Assembly (NCBI RefSeq): GCF_004359215.1
Contig: NC_090619.1
Coordinates: 4,288,525 to 4,321,132 of the forward strand
Length of the DNA: 32,608 nt
DNA from: Bremia lactucae
Lineage: Eukaryota > Oomycota > Peronosporomycetes > Peronosporales > Peronosporaceae
Reading direction: 5' to 3'
Below, one piece after another: positions 1-8,151 of the stretch. The position numbers and the translations under genes are program-made. Each line of letters begins with the position of its first letter. Within the stretch, counting starts at the first letter, position 1. The notes under the pieces are model-generated. The model did no database searches. It had not been told where the DNA came from and saw only the letters and a list, made by a program, of their open reading frames with translations.

Positions 1-535
1 TGTGGTCCTTGGACGGACTACAAAGTGCTACCAGGTGTAACGGGGCACTGCGACTTGTACTGTTTCAGTACAAGTCCACTTCACACTGCTTCAGATGTGA
101 GTGGTGCCTCTCGTTAGGTGACGTACACTGTACGTATAGAGGAAGACTTCTCTTAAGGCAAGTTAGCTTAAGAGTGTAAAATGAAAACTGTATTAATATA
201 GTTAAGTGTCTTGTTAATCTATCTTTGTAAATGTTGTCTTAACTATAAACTAATACTAAACATGTAAATGAATTCTTATCTATCTTATCTCGTAACTCTC
301 TTTGATTACTTCTACAGCTGATTAGTCTGCGGAATAAATAGACATAATGGTCTATACCTATTTATGGATAAGAATTCAGGAAATTACTATATAAAGTAAT
401 TTCCTCCAAATATTATCTACCTTTTAGATAATATTAATTAACAACCTTTTAGTGTTAATTTCATGTAACGATACACCCCGTTACACATGAAGTAATTGAC
501 ACCCCCGTAAAGTGTACTTAACGGGTGTGTGACAT
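1..535 (-). repeat. LTR, family C, minus orientation, cut by window edge
   Basis: This is a diverged reverse-complement copy of the LTR ending at 30070. The first bases of the window (TGTGGTC...) mirror the end of that LTR (...GACCACA), and the motif CTACCAGGTGTAACGG and the strong hairpin at 52-76 recur there. The inner end (near 480-535) is judged only from loss of similarity, so it is approximate. No internal retroelement sequence follows on the right, so it may be a solo LTR or the edge of an element lying to the left. Confidence 0.7.
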
Positions 536-539
536 AAGG

Positions 540-1130
540 CAGCTAGCCCGTTTTAGACCATGAGATGCATGAATGAGAAGTATGTAACTTGTTTTTGTAA
601 AGACCTAATCAATCACTTTTTCACTTGCTATGTTTATCACTTCCGCACTTCCGCACTTTCTACTTCGTTTATGTTGTTGTGTCAACATCCTCCCAATATT
701 TTAGCAATTTGCAGGGACCTCACCTTCACTGTTATCTGTGCAGGTTGGCTAGTACTGAGGCAGTAGTGAAAAGGTGCCCCGTTACATTCCCTAATCATAG
801 AGAAATACAAGTTATTTATTTTCGACTTGGACGTATTGTGAGATTGCAATTTCAGACATTTTAAATGCTAAAGACGCTTCGAATAAATGGAAGACCGAGC
901 TGTTTTCTTTTTCATTACTAAATATCATGACGAAACGAAGGCGTTCGTGTTCTGATCGCAGAAAGCTTTAGCAGTGTCGCGTTCAAAAATTATAATTGAC
1001 CTCGTAGTGGATTTCCTTTTCGTAGCGCATTTTTATTCCGCTTTACACAACTATACGATTGGGTGTTTTCAGGAAATTAACGAGAAATTTCAAAGATGAT
1101 TTGTTGCTAGCATAGGATGAGAAATCCATT
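540..1130. other. Intergenic, no supported gene
   Basis: AT-rich sequence with two short overlapping open frames (560-766 and 625-864) that have no domain-like composition, no promoter and no partner exon. I see no RNA gene or clear repeat here. Confidence 0.5.
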
Positions 1131-1345
1131 TTAATTGAGTAGTGGGGAATCCAAACTTCCAATTGCACCGGCTTCTCTTGTTTCACATTCATTCAGCCGT
1201 GGGCGTCGCGACATTCTGTCACGTAACATGTCCTTAAATTGTGTAGCATCGTCTTGCAGAAACACATCAAGAGTCATCGCAAAGACTGACTTGCTATGGT
1301 AAATAATGCCTAAGGCAAGTTTTCGTCGCCAGGCCCAGCTGTTTC
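1131..1345 (-). pseudogene. 3' exon-like remnant of an unidentified protein
   Basis: On the minus strand an open frame of 67 codons ends with TAA at 1131-1133. Its composition looks protein-like: it begins AWRRKLALGIIYHSKS, continues with VFAMTLDVFLQDD, and ends in a charged tail finishing SPLLN. It is preceded (around 1346-1375) by a pyrimidine tract followed by AG dinucleotides that could be a splice acceptor. No start codon or upstream exon could be placed before the GH131 gene, which is divergently oriented. I do not recognise the family. It may be the last exon of a truncated gene, and the coding call rests on composition only. Confidence 0.4.
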
Positions 1346-1767
1346 GTGTCTTGATATTGTAAGAAAAAAAAATGGATGGGCAAGATAAGCGAAGAATAGC
1401 TGCAAAATCGATGTACTGTTAGTAGTATATCCTTCCTGCACCGTACGCTACTTGTGAGTGCCATTGTGGCAACGTGAAGCTGAAGGCACAGGATTCACAG
1501 GATTATGAGTGGTATTGAAAATTGGTAGCTAATGACTAGCATCCCTTTTCCTTGGTGTTGTATCCGTCCACAAGTCTATGCAGCTGTTATCTCACCATCC
1601 ACATGCATGAAGCTCAAGGATACAAGTTTAAGATATTTCGGAAAATAATTGTTCAATTGTGTGTTGTAATTTGCGATATCTGAGCCTACTGTCGCTTTTA
1701 AGTATATCACAATCGACGACATTAATGCCACTGTCCAACAGCGCCCGTTAACTACGACTAACCTTTT

Positions 1768-1783
1768 TTCCATTTCCGAATTT
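1768..1783 (+). promoter_or_regulatory. Oomycete Inr+FPR core promoter of the GH131 gene
   Basis: The stretch CCATTTCCGAATTT resembles the oomycete core promoter: an initiator (TCAYTYY-like) immediately followed by the flanking promoter region (CAWTTT-like). I count about 12 of 16 consensus positions. It lies about 48 bases upstream of the ATG at 1820, the usual distance, with the likely transcription start near A1772. Confidence 0.55.
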
Positions 1784-1819
1784 GCTTGCAACAACCCACT
1801 CTCTCAAGGACTCGGCGAT

Positions 1820-2713
1820 ATGGTGTTTTCCTACGCGCTAATTGGCATGGCAGCTGTTGCCTCCACCTTCGTGACGGCTTCTCCTAAGTCGCTCGTACCA
1901 TTACCTTGGGATGGCACCGGAACAGATTTGACCGTTGAGACGTTGACGAAAAAATACCAGGATCATATTTTAATCCAGCGCAACGGTGGGAATAATGGCA
2001 AGCCCAGTGACTACGTCACCATCAATGACGGTGGTCGTTTGCCCGCCTACACTGATGATCAAAGCGTTATCAACATCGGCGTTGACGCAAAGGCACAATT
2101 CCTCACTCAAACTCAACTCATTCGCACCGAGTTGGTCCGGAACGTCACTGCTAACACGAAAGGCACGACTTTTTTTCGTATGAGTTTGATGAAAAAAGAT
2201 CCTTTTATCCATCCATTTCCGTGGCAATTGCTTTTCACTGAAACGCACATTTTTGAGATTCGTGTCGACGCCACCAAGAGTCCCCCCATGCTAATTTACC
2301 TGAACAACGCTACTTGGGATGCAAAGCATGAGGTCGAATTTGTTTACGGCACGTGGTATAACTTTGGCATTGGCATCAAGGCCGCCGCTTCGGGAAAAGG
2401 CTCGGTACTTGACTTTTACATGAGTGAAGGACATGCAGACCTTGTCCTCATCACGTCTCACGAAGTGTCGATGCAGTTTCCAGATTTTCATGAGTTTCAC
2501 GTTGGTTGCTTGGCCTACTTTGACAAGGTCGTTCCTCCCATGGTTCCTGGGCAGGACATCTTTTCGTACAACGGCGTGAGAATTTTGGACGAGGTTTCGA
2601 CGTCCAGTGACGGGTCCAACTTGAATGTACCGACGCAAATGGATCCTACTGGCGGCTCGAGTGAAAAGCTTCCGGCTAAACAGTCACCGATCAATCCTCC
2701 CAAATGCGCTTAA
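1820..2713 (+). CDS. Secreted glycoside hydrolase family 131 (beta-glucanase) protein
   Basis: A single-exon, 297-residue protein. Residues 1-20 form a signal peptide (MVFSYALIGMAAVASTFVTA) with likely cleavage after Ala20. GH131 enzymes cut beta-1,3/1,4/1,6-glucans outside the cell; in an oomycete the substrate could be its own wall glucan or plant cellulose. Features that fit GH131 are RTEL (102-105), the acidic TETHIFE stretch (140-146), TWYNFGIGI (178-186) and FHEFHVGCL (223-231). Glu104, Glu141 and His143 are candidates for active-site residues. Two N-glycosylation sequons are present at Asn108 and Asn163. Residues 260-297 are a Ser/Pro/Thr-rich tail without a recognisable carbohydrate-binding module. 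The frame has no lesion, and the start is fixed by the signal peptide and the promoter match. The family call was made by eye from motif order. An AATAAA lies at 2775-2780. Confidence 0.82.
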   Translation: MVFSYALIGMAAVASTFVTASPKSLVPLPWDGTGTDLTVETLTKKYQDHILIQRNGGNNGKPSDYVTINDGGRLPAYTDDQSVINIGVDAKAQFLTQTQLIRTELVRNVTANTKGTTFFRMSLMKKDPFIHPFPWQLLFTETHIFEIRVDATKSPPMLIYLNNATWDAKHEVEFVYGTWYNFGIGIKAAASGKGSVLDFYMSEGHADLVLITSHEVSMQFPDFHEFHVGCLAYFDKVVPPMVPGQDIFSYNGVRILDEVSTSSDGSNLNVPTQMDPTGGSSEKLPAKQSPINPPKCA

Positions 2714-2774
2714 GCCGCTAACGTTGGGTGGTTGTTTTTTTCATTTTCTTTACTGTCGTCGCTGATAACATTGC

Positions 2775-2780
2775 AATAAA
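2775..2780 (+). terminator. AATAAA polyadenylation-like signal
   Basis: AATAAA lies 62 bases after the GH131 stop codon, followed by a T-rich stretch. Polyadenylation signals are not strictly conserved in oomycetes, so this is suggestive only. Confidence 0.35.
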
Positions 2781-2959
2781 TTCTTTTTTTCAAACTTAGT
2801 ACGTTTAATGAGGACCCTAGGATATATTTGAATCAGTGTGGATCATAGCCAAGTTCAGTCGCCGCGATGATTTATCTTGTGTGTATCGATCGTGGTCGCC
2901 GTAGTATTTGACAACACGATCTGAAAGATAGGGCGTCTTCGGCGCGACACCCCGTGGCT

Positions 2960-3121
2960 CTACGACACTTCTTTGGTTTTCTTAGAATCCTTTTGCAGAA
3001 TTAACTCGTCCAAGATGAGCTCGAATATTAAGCTAATTAGAATGTCATAAGGAGTCCTCGTGAATCCAAAAAGAAAGCCGTGCATGATAGCAAAAGAAAC
3101 ATATCTCAGCAATCTTACTTC
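2960..3121 (-). pseudogene. C-terminal exon-like remnant of a putative membrane protein
   Basis: On the minus strand 53 codons are open and end with TAG at 2960-2962. The peptide begins EVRLLRYVSFAIMHGFLFGF, continues TRTPYDILIS, has a hydrophobic run LIFELILDELIL, and ends with a lysine-rich tail (QKDSKKTKEVS). This looks like the last transmembrane segment and cytoplasmic tail of a membrane protein. An in-frame stop at 3122-3124 and a family A LTR 220 bases upstream leave no room for the rest of the gene unless it is spliced, so it may be truncated. The protein is not recognised, and the evidence is composition only. Confidence 0.35.
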
Positions 3122-3339
3122 TCACTCTCCTACTCTGTTAGTCCCTTATACTTGCTAAAGAATTTAAGCTTCACATTTATTATGTCGCAGTAAAACTTGA
3201 CATTATGACGAGTGAGCCTATATACTCCGTGACTGCAATAAAAATTAGGCAGTTTGCCTGTCTTTAATCGTGGTACTGGCGTTTCAACGTAATTGTGAGT
3301 GCATTGCTTCTTAAAAATGCAATATGACTTTCGTCGCTC

Positions 3340-3876
3340 TGTATGGAACGGGCTAAAGTTGCACTAATATAACACAGTCTTCGTTGAGTATACTTGGTGT
3401 AAATTAAGGGGATGGTCAATTATCTAAATGAAGTAATTAGACCCAGCACTCGGGTGTGGTTCATATTTGTGACCAACCCTTATTTATGTGATGCACATAG
3501 GTGCATTCACATTAGGTAGGATGACGCCTAGCGCCATCCGTTACGCGAAGTATCTAGAAAGATACGTTCGCAATACATATTAGTGTTATCTACAGAGATG
3601 ACATTTTTGATTAGTAAAAACAGGTATTTACATTTAATGCGATTAAATATAAATTAGTCTGAAAACAACTTCTACTTAGTTAGTGCGCACGAGGAGCCGG
3701 ATTACCGCTCCTATGACGACACTTTACTAGAGTACTTAGTATGTTGGGTGAGGCCGCTCACGCGCCAACCACAACTACCTCACTGCACGCAAGATAAGCT
3801 GATTCAACCGCTTTCTCGCTGTACTAGGGTGCGTGCTTAAGTAGAGCGTGGTCGCATTAAGACGTACCCAACTATA
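3340..3876 (+). repeat. 5' LTR of element A (LTR family A)
   Basis: It starts TGTATGGAACGGGCTAAAG and ends near ACTATA, about 537 bp. It matches the solo LTR at 10229-10762 over its full length with scattered differences; for example CTTGGTGTAAATTAAGGGGA and the ACTCGGGTGTGGTT block are in both. Two bases after the end comes TGGAAGTGCTAC, a primer-binding-site-like sequence beginning TGG, followed by a gag gene in the same direction. Confidence 0.8.
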
Positions 3877-3989
3877 CTTGGAAGTGCTACAAATCCTTCC
3901 CACGACCCGCATCTCTGTGTGTGTACGTGAGGATCAGCCACAATATCGATTGGGCTCTCCAAATATCATCGGGAGGTGAAAGGGCACTT

Positions 3990-4988
3990 GACGCAGGGAC
4001 TTGGTGAACAAGCTCTTGGGAAATCCTCCTGAGCAACATGTTGCTCAGTTGGAGCAATTTGAGGCATTTGTGCTCGGACAGCGGAGGGCCGCGTCCGAGG
4101 CACAGGGCCGTACTACGGCGGAGTCCGCCACCCAGACTCAGGATGAGCTGAGGCATGAGAAGGCTCGGAGCGAGGCTCTCAACAGGACTGTTGAGATGCT
4201 CTCTGCCCGGTCGCATCAGCCGAGGCCCATTCGGATGCACCCGCAAAGTTCGATGGAACTGTGGCGCACACGATTGTCCACTGGCTTTTAGCCGTGGAGC
4301 AATGCGGTGGCCCGCAGCTCATCGAGGGCAACAGCCGAATGGTGTCGTACGCCATGTCGCATCTGCGCGGTCTGGCCTCGGAGTGGGCTTACTCGGCGCT
4401 TATGGCAGACAGAAAAGCGTTCCCTACATGAGCGATCTTTAAGGCAAAGATTCGTGCCATGTACCAGCCGCCGAACAACGAAGTGTTGCTTCAGGCGCGC
4501 TTCTTTGGAGCGCGACAGGCGAAGCGATCTCTGCAAGAGTATGGGCAAGAGATGCGCTCGCTGTCGGCGTCCATAACCGTAGGTCTGATTCCGCAGCACA
4601 TTAAAGTGCCCATGTTTATGAACGGACTACGTCATGCCCCATCTCGACAGGCCCTTTTCAAAAAGGTGCCGTCGACGATGGAAGAGGCAATCCAAATTAC
4701 CTTAGTTGAAGAGCAATCCTTTAACAGTGCCTCGGCGACAGCTTGGTATAAGCCGTCGGCCGAGAGCTCAGATGCCACATCATGGAGCTGGGCAATGTAG
4801 ACGTTGTCTGTAATAAATGGGGCAGGCGCGGCCATATGATGGCTCGCTACTATGACAGTGTCCCTGCTGGAGCAACGATGCCCAGCAAGAGGACTCCTTT
4901 TCGAAAGGTCGATGGCAAGAACCAGCGTGCGAGACAGATGAGTTCTGCATCGACCGCTGAGTGGTCGGGAAATGCAAGAGCGCAGTAG
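3990..4988 (+). pseudogene. gag, element A (frameshifted)
   Basis: Nucleocapsid/capsid polyprotein of a Ty3/gypsy element in at least three frames. 4001-4250 gives a glutamine/alanine-rich coiled-coil-like N-terminus. About 4250-4430 gives the capsid part (HWLLAVEQCGG, LASEWAYSALM), with a TGA near 4430. 4459-4798 continues with MYQPPNNEVLLQARF and QEYGQEMRSLSASI, typical of oomycete gypsy gag. 4782-4988 holds a zinc knuckle that has lost cysteines: CNKWGRRGHMMARYY, where a CX2CX4HX4C motif is expected. It would package element RNA. Because of the shifts it cannot make an intact product. Confidence 0.75.
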
Positions 4989-5039
4989 AGGCGAAATGCA
5001 TAACTAACTTCGGACTCTGAAGCTACTCATAAGTTCAGA

Positions 5040-6060
5040 TCTGTCCAACAAAAGAGAAACATAGTCCCTGAGGTCTCAAAAATTCGGACCTCAACCCTGC
5101 TGGTCTATAGTGCTCAAGTACGAGGCTATGACCAGGTGATGACCCTCCTAGTGAATTCGTGTCATCACAGAAGTTTGTAAAACTCGTGGCTCTAAGAAAG
5201 AGACCGGCGATTTTTGAACCGCTTTGCCAGGATGGCAAGCAAGAAGAGGCGACAGTCCGATTAGCGAACGGCGCGCCCGTTTAGTCTGAGGGAGTTCAGG
5301 TAGAAGTTGCCTTCAGCTTGAGTGATTTTTCTTGTTAAGGGAAGTTCACAGTGCAAGGTATGGAGAGTCCGTATGATGCTGCTAGATCAAGCGATCTGTT
5401 TTGAGGAAAAGGAAATTCGGCAAAAAACAACCATGGATTGACTGGCGTACACACACAGTTGCGAACTCTACACAGGACACCGAAAAGGATGTGCTCCTGC
5501 AGAAGGCTTATACAACTGATGTCGAGTCGAACACAGTTGAATGTGCGTTGGCCTACCCAGCTCGTATAGACTGGGGTAGTGAAAAGGGCAATGACAAGTA
5601 GTGTGTGTCCCATAGTCCTGCACAGATACGAGAGCCTGTTGTAGAAGACGACAAGCTGACAGGAAGCCAAGCGTCACATGAACCGGCACAGTGCCTAGAG
5701 CCTGGTGCGGTTGGAAGGGATGCGTTAGCCAAGAGAGCAACAGAACCAGCTTCCCACTCAAAGGTCGTGGTGACTCGAAGAACGAGTACCCAACAGATTA
5801 GGATGATCAAAGACACGTCTGAACAAGTGACCTTTGGATCAGTTCCTATTAAAGAAGACGGGCCTTCGAACGAGGTGTTTGAGGCCGTCAAATACGAAAT
5901 TGCGGAGACATCCTCAGTTGAGGTACTCCGGCAAGTCTTTAAATTTGCCGAGGAGATAGTAAAACTCCCGGAGATGTCGTGGGATCTGTTCCTTGCCAAA
6001 TGAAAGGTTGCAAAGATCCACGAAATAGTCGGGTTGCAGTTCTTCTTATCTTCGGCTGGT
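5040..6060 (+). pseudogene. Retropepsin and protease-RT linker, element A (degenerate)
   Basis: The reading QKFVKLVALRKRP with ATVRLANGAPV (5160-5282) corresponds to the flap side of a retroviral-type aspartic protease, but the catalytic DSGA has decayed (LVNS in one frame). 5400-5600 contains QPWIDWRTHTV, matching the PWIDWRSKT of element B's protease end. 5605-6003 is an open stretch of 132 codons for the hydrophilic linker before RT, ending EMSWDLFLAK and then TGA. It is non-functional by stops, shifts and loss of the active site. Confidence 0.65.
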
Positions 6061-6189
6061 AAATTCTGTATAACCCGAAGAGCAGCTAGCACACTGATAG
6101 CGGAAGGTGCTGGGAGGGGTGTGTATTTCGCACGCTCTCTGCGTGTTTGGGCCACTCTCTGCTAGAGGGTGTAGATTGCCTTCGTCACA

Positions 6190-7402
6190 GACGGGAAAAC
6201 ACGCAAAACGGAGACGCTATCTGAAGGATGAAGAGAATAATACTCATGCAAGAGTATCTTCGAGCAAATAAGTTTAATGTAGAAGTATCAGCTTTGACAG
6301 CACATGTCAACCAGAATATCCTTCCGCAACTTGGATACGCTTCATTTTTCACATGTCAAGTACCGCACAATGACTAAAGAATTATGCATTGATGGTAATG
6401 AGCGGGAAGATGTCATTGCGTACCGTCAGCACTTGTTGGAACAAATGGCTGACCTTGAGGCACGGATGCCATTTGCTCCTCGGAAGGAGGAAGTTGAGGA
6501 TAACAATGCAATGTTTACTGCAATCACCTGGCCTCCCAATAATGACATCCCTTCACTCAGCTTAGTTTCTAATTTTATGATGAGAGTACTTTTGGAGCTA
6601 ATGATGGAGTCAAGCGTCTATGGCTACCAGACGGTGAACAACATTGCGAAAAAAGAGCAGGGCATGTCCATTCACATCAGCAACTTTGTCTGCAACGTCA
6701 TCAGCCGGTTATCACTTGATGAAGAAAAGGCTGCTCAGCATCCTGACCTACCAGCAGCGGCCTGCATCATCACGCATCCTGGCATGCAGCATGACGGATG
6801 GTGGACAGCGAGAAAACTCTGCAAAAAAGTTTGTGACTTGGCTATTCCTATTTTGGAGGCTCAGTTTCCCGGCTGTCAAGCTCTTTTCGCCTTCGACAAT
6901 GCAACTAGCCACAGTGCATTTGCCCCCTATGCCCTTCGCGTCAGCGAAATCAATCTGTCAAGTGAAGACAAGCAGCCAAAGTTGCGTGCAACGACGTGGG
7001 GAACGGAGTCTTTCAGAAGATGTTTTTTGCTGATGATCATCTTGATGGAACGATTCGTGGTCAGGCAAAGGGATTAAAAGTTGTGTTGGAGGAACGCGGG
7101 CTGTGGGAAGTTGGTCTGAAGGCGCAATGCAAATTTGCCCTGTGGAGTGCACAACCTGCTGTGCCAGAAAAATAATATGGCCAATAAATCGGACTTCAAA
7201 GTGCAAGTTGAAATGATAGAGGAGCGAATTGTTGCCGCAGGCCCATCAATAACAGGCGCGCCTGGCGCTTGTAAATCGATCGCAAAACGTCAATCGCATC
7301 GCGCATATCGATAGAGATGCGAGCCGCTGACCATCAAGCGACAATTATATTAAAATTTCACTGCGAGCTCAACTTCATCGAAACTTTTAGGGAGCCGCCC
7401 GT
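6190..7402 (+). pseudogene. DDE-superfamily transposase, multiply frameshifted
   Basis: A cut-and-paste transposase of the DDE endonuclease type common in oomycetes and fungi. Reading across frames gives EYLRANKFNVEVSALTAHVN (about 6245-6305), then KELCIDGNEREDVIAYRQ (about 6380-6430). The first catalytic Asp lies in YDESTFGANDG (about 6576-6608, shifted frame). HPGMQHDGWWTA is followed by the second Asp in LFAFDNATSHSAF (about 6880-6920) and KQPKLR. AKGLKVVLEERGLW follows in a third frame (about 7064-7105), then a cysteine cluster CPVECTTCCARK (about 7137-7172), MANKSDFKVQVE, and the catalytic Glu in KFHCELNFIE (about 7353-7385). All three catalytic acids can still be seen, but at least four frame changes separate them. 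The frame breaks off where an LTR B copy begins at 7406. No terminal inverted repeats were found. The transposon superfamily is not assigned. Confidence 0.75.
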
Positions 7403-7405
7403 CTT

Positions 7406-7707
7406 TGTAATGGGGCACACATTGGTTGAAGAACCGTTGTTGTGGCACATGTACCTAATGCGTAAAAATTTCATTTATTCTACTCTAAAATAGTTAATTA
7501 CATAAATGCCATTCTAAGGTATATACTCTTGGACACTAGTTGCCACTTAGTTCTACGAACCCCTGAATCCCTTGACCTAGGATTCATTAAGCTTTAAACG
7601 CTTGTACGACTCACTGAGTTGTTAAATCCATTAGTTCAATAGAACTAAGCGACTCTCTGAGTCTGAAAGTTCTCCTCTGTTTTTAGGAGCGAGGCAGCTC
7701 CGCTACA
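7406..7707 (+). repeat. LTR family B, plus orientation, internally deleted
   Basis: It begins TGTAATGGGGCACACATTGG and ends AGCTCCGCTACA, matching in reverse complement the 5' LTR of element B (17527-18009). Only 302 bp remain, because roughly 180-200 bp between AATTACATAAATGCC and TTCTAAGGTATA are missing relative to that copy. No matching 5-bp target duplication is visible (GTCTT on the left, TGCAG on the right). It separates the transposase remnant from the chitin synthase remnant. Confidence 0.8.
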
Positions 7708-8055
7708 TGCAGTGTATGCTCATATTAGTGGTACTGGGCACCAATGTGGGCACTATTGGTCATGAGAAAGTTCTTGTTTTTTAGTCCGATGGATCATGTA
7801 TTTGCTCGCGACCTTTAAACATGACGCATACTAAAACGTTTTGCCAAGCGTCATCACCTACATAAAATTTCCTCTTATCTTGAATATTTTGGTCCATGAG
7901 GTAAGCCAAATTCTTGGCTTTGTGAGCGTCGCCAGAAGCTATTGAGGTTCTTCATTGTACATGGTGATGCAGATCGGTAGTTGCGGGTTTCGGCTTGCCT
8001 TCATACATCGGAAATGCTTGATGTATCGGACCCGGGGGTGCATTTATAATTCCAT
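7708..8055 (-). pseudogene. Chitin synthase fragment (catalytic-domain start)
   Basis: On the minus strand the frames read APPGP and AFPMYEGKPK (about 8020-7980). A shifted frame then gives RNPQLPICITMYNEEPQ followed by TAG (about 7979-7925). NLAYLMDQNIQDKRKFYVGD, DAWQNVLVC and a GRE motif follow (about 7910-7800), and then SAHIGAQYH and YEHT (about 7755-7713). The order PICITMYNE, GDDAWQNVLVC and DGRE-like is that of the N-terminal glycosyltransferase core of oomycete chitin synthases, membrane enzymes that polymerise GlcNAc. Here the Asp of DGRE reads Lys. Shifts and stops show it is dead. The fragment ends exactly at the LTR B boundary (7707/7708). Confidence 0.7.
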
Positions 8056-8061
8056 GCGTTC

Positions 8062-8066
8062 TGATT
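8062..8066 (+). promoter_or_regulatory. Inverted CCAAT box (ATTGG)
   Basis: ATTGG lies about 35 bases upstream of the initiator-like element of the PGGT1B gene, inside the 5' side of the chitin synthase remnant. It is short, so it could occur by chance. Confidence 0.25.
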
Positions 8067-8097
8067 GGCTATACGTCGCGGGGGTGTTCAAATAGCA

Positions 8098-8119
8098 GTC
8101 ATCTTTTTCAAACTTAGAT
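8098..8119 (+). promoter_or_regulatory. Oomycete Inr-like core promoter of PGGT1B
   Basis: GTCATCTTTTTCAAACTT contains an initiator match (TCATCTTTT) followed by a CAAACTT flanking-region-like stretch. It lies 45-50 bases upstream of the two candidate ATGs (8146 and 8152). This argues against the more upstream in-frame ATG at 8065, which would precede the transcription start. Confidence 0.45.
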
Positions 8120-8151
8120 TTTTCAAAATTTTACTTTCTGTATTAATGCTT

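Larger units (their letters stand above)
3340..6070 (+). mobile_element. Element A: truncated Ty3/gypsy retrotransposon (5' LTR, gag, protease)
   Basis: LTR, primer-binding site, gag and retropepsin follow in the order of a Ty3/gypsy element. Similarity stops shortly after the protease-RT linker (around 6050-6070), and a DDE transposase remnant follows. RT, RNase H, integrase and the 3' LTR are absent. Every reading frame carries stops or shifts, so the element is dead. Confidence 0.75.

Noticed and set aside
560..864. Two overlapping short plus-strand ORFs
   Set aside because: No promoter, domain or protein-like composition; consistent with chance.
1576..1794. 72-codon minus-strand ORF with a hydrophobic stretch
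   Set aside because: It overlaps the GH131 promoter, and no domain or splice partner was found. It could be an upstream exon of the 1131-1334 remnant but nothing supports that.
1970..2703. Several ORFs antisense or out of frame with GH131
   Set aside because: Shadows of the GH131 coding frame.
5553..6155. 200-codon minus-strand ORF
   Set aside because: Shadow of the protease-RT linker of element A, which is read in the known gypsy direction; Ser/Thr-rich without a recognisable feature.
8065..8151. N-terminal extension of PGGT1B from ATG 8065
   Set aside because: It lies upstream of and across the Inr-like element, and does not resemble the family, which begins to match after 8152.
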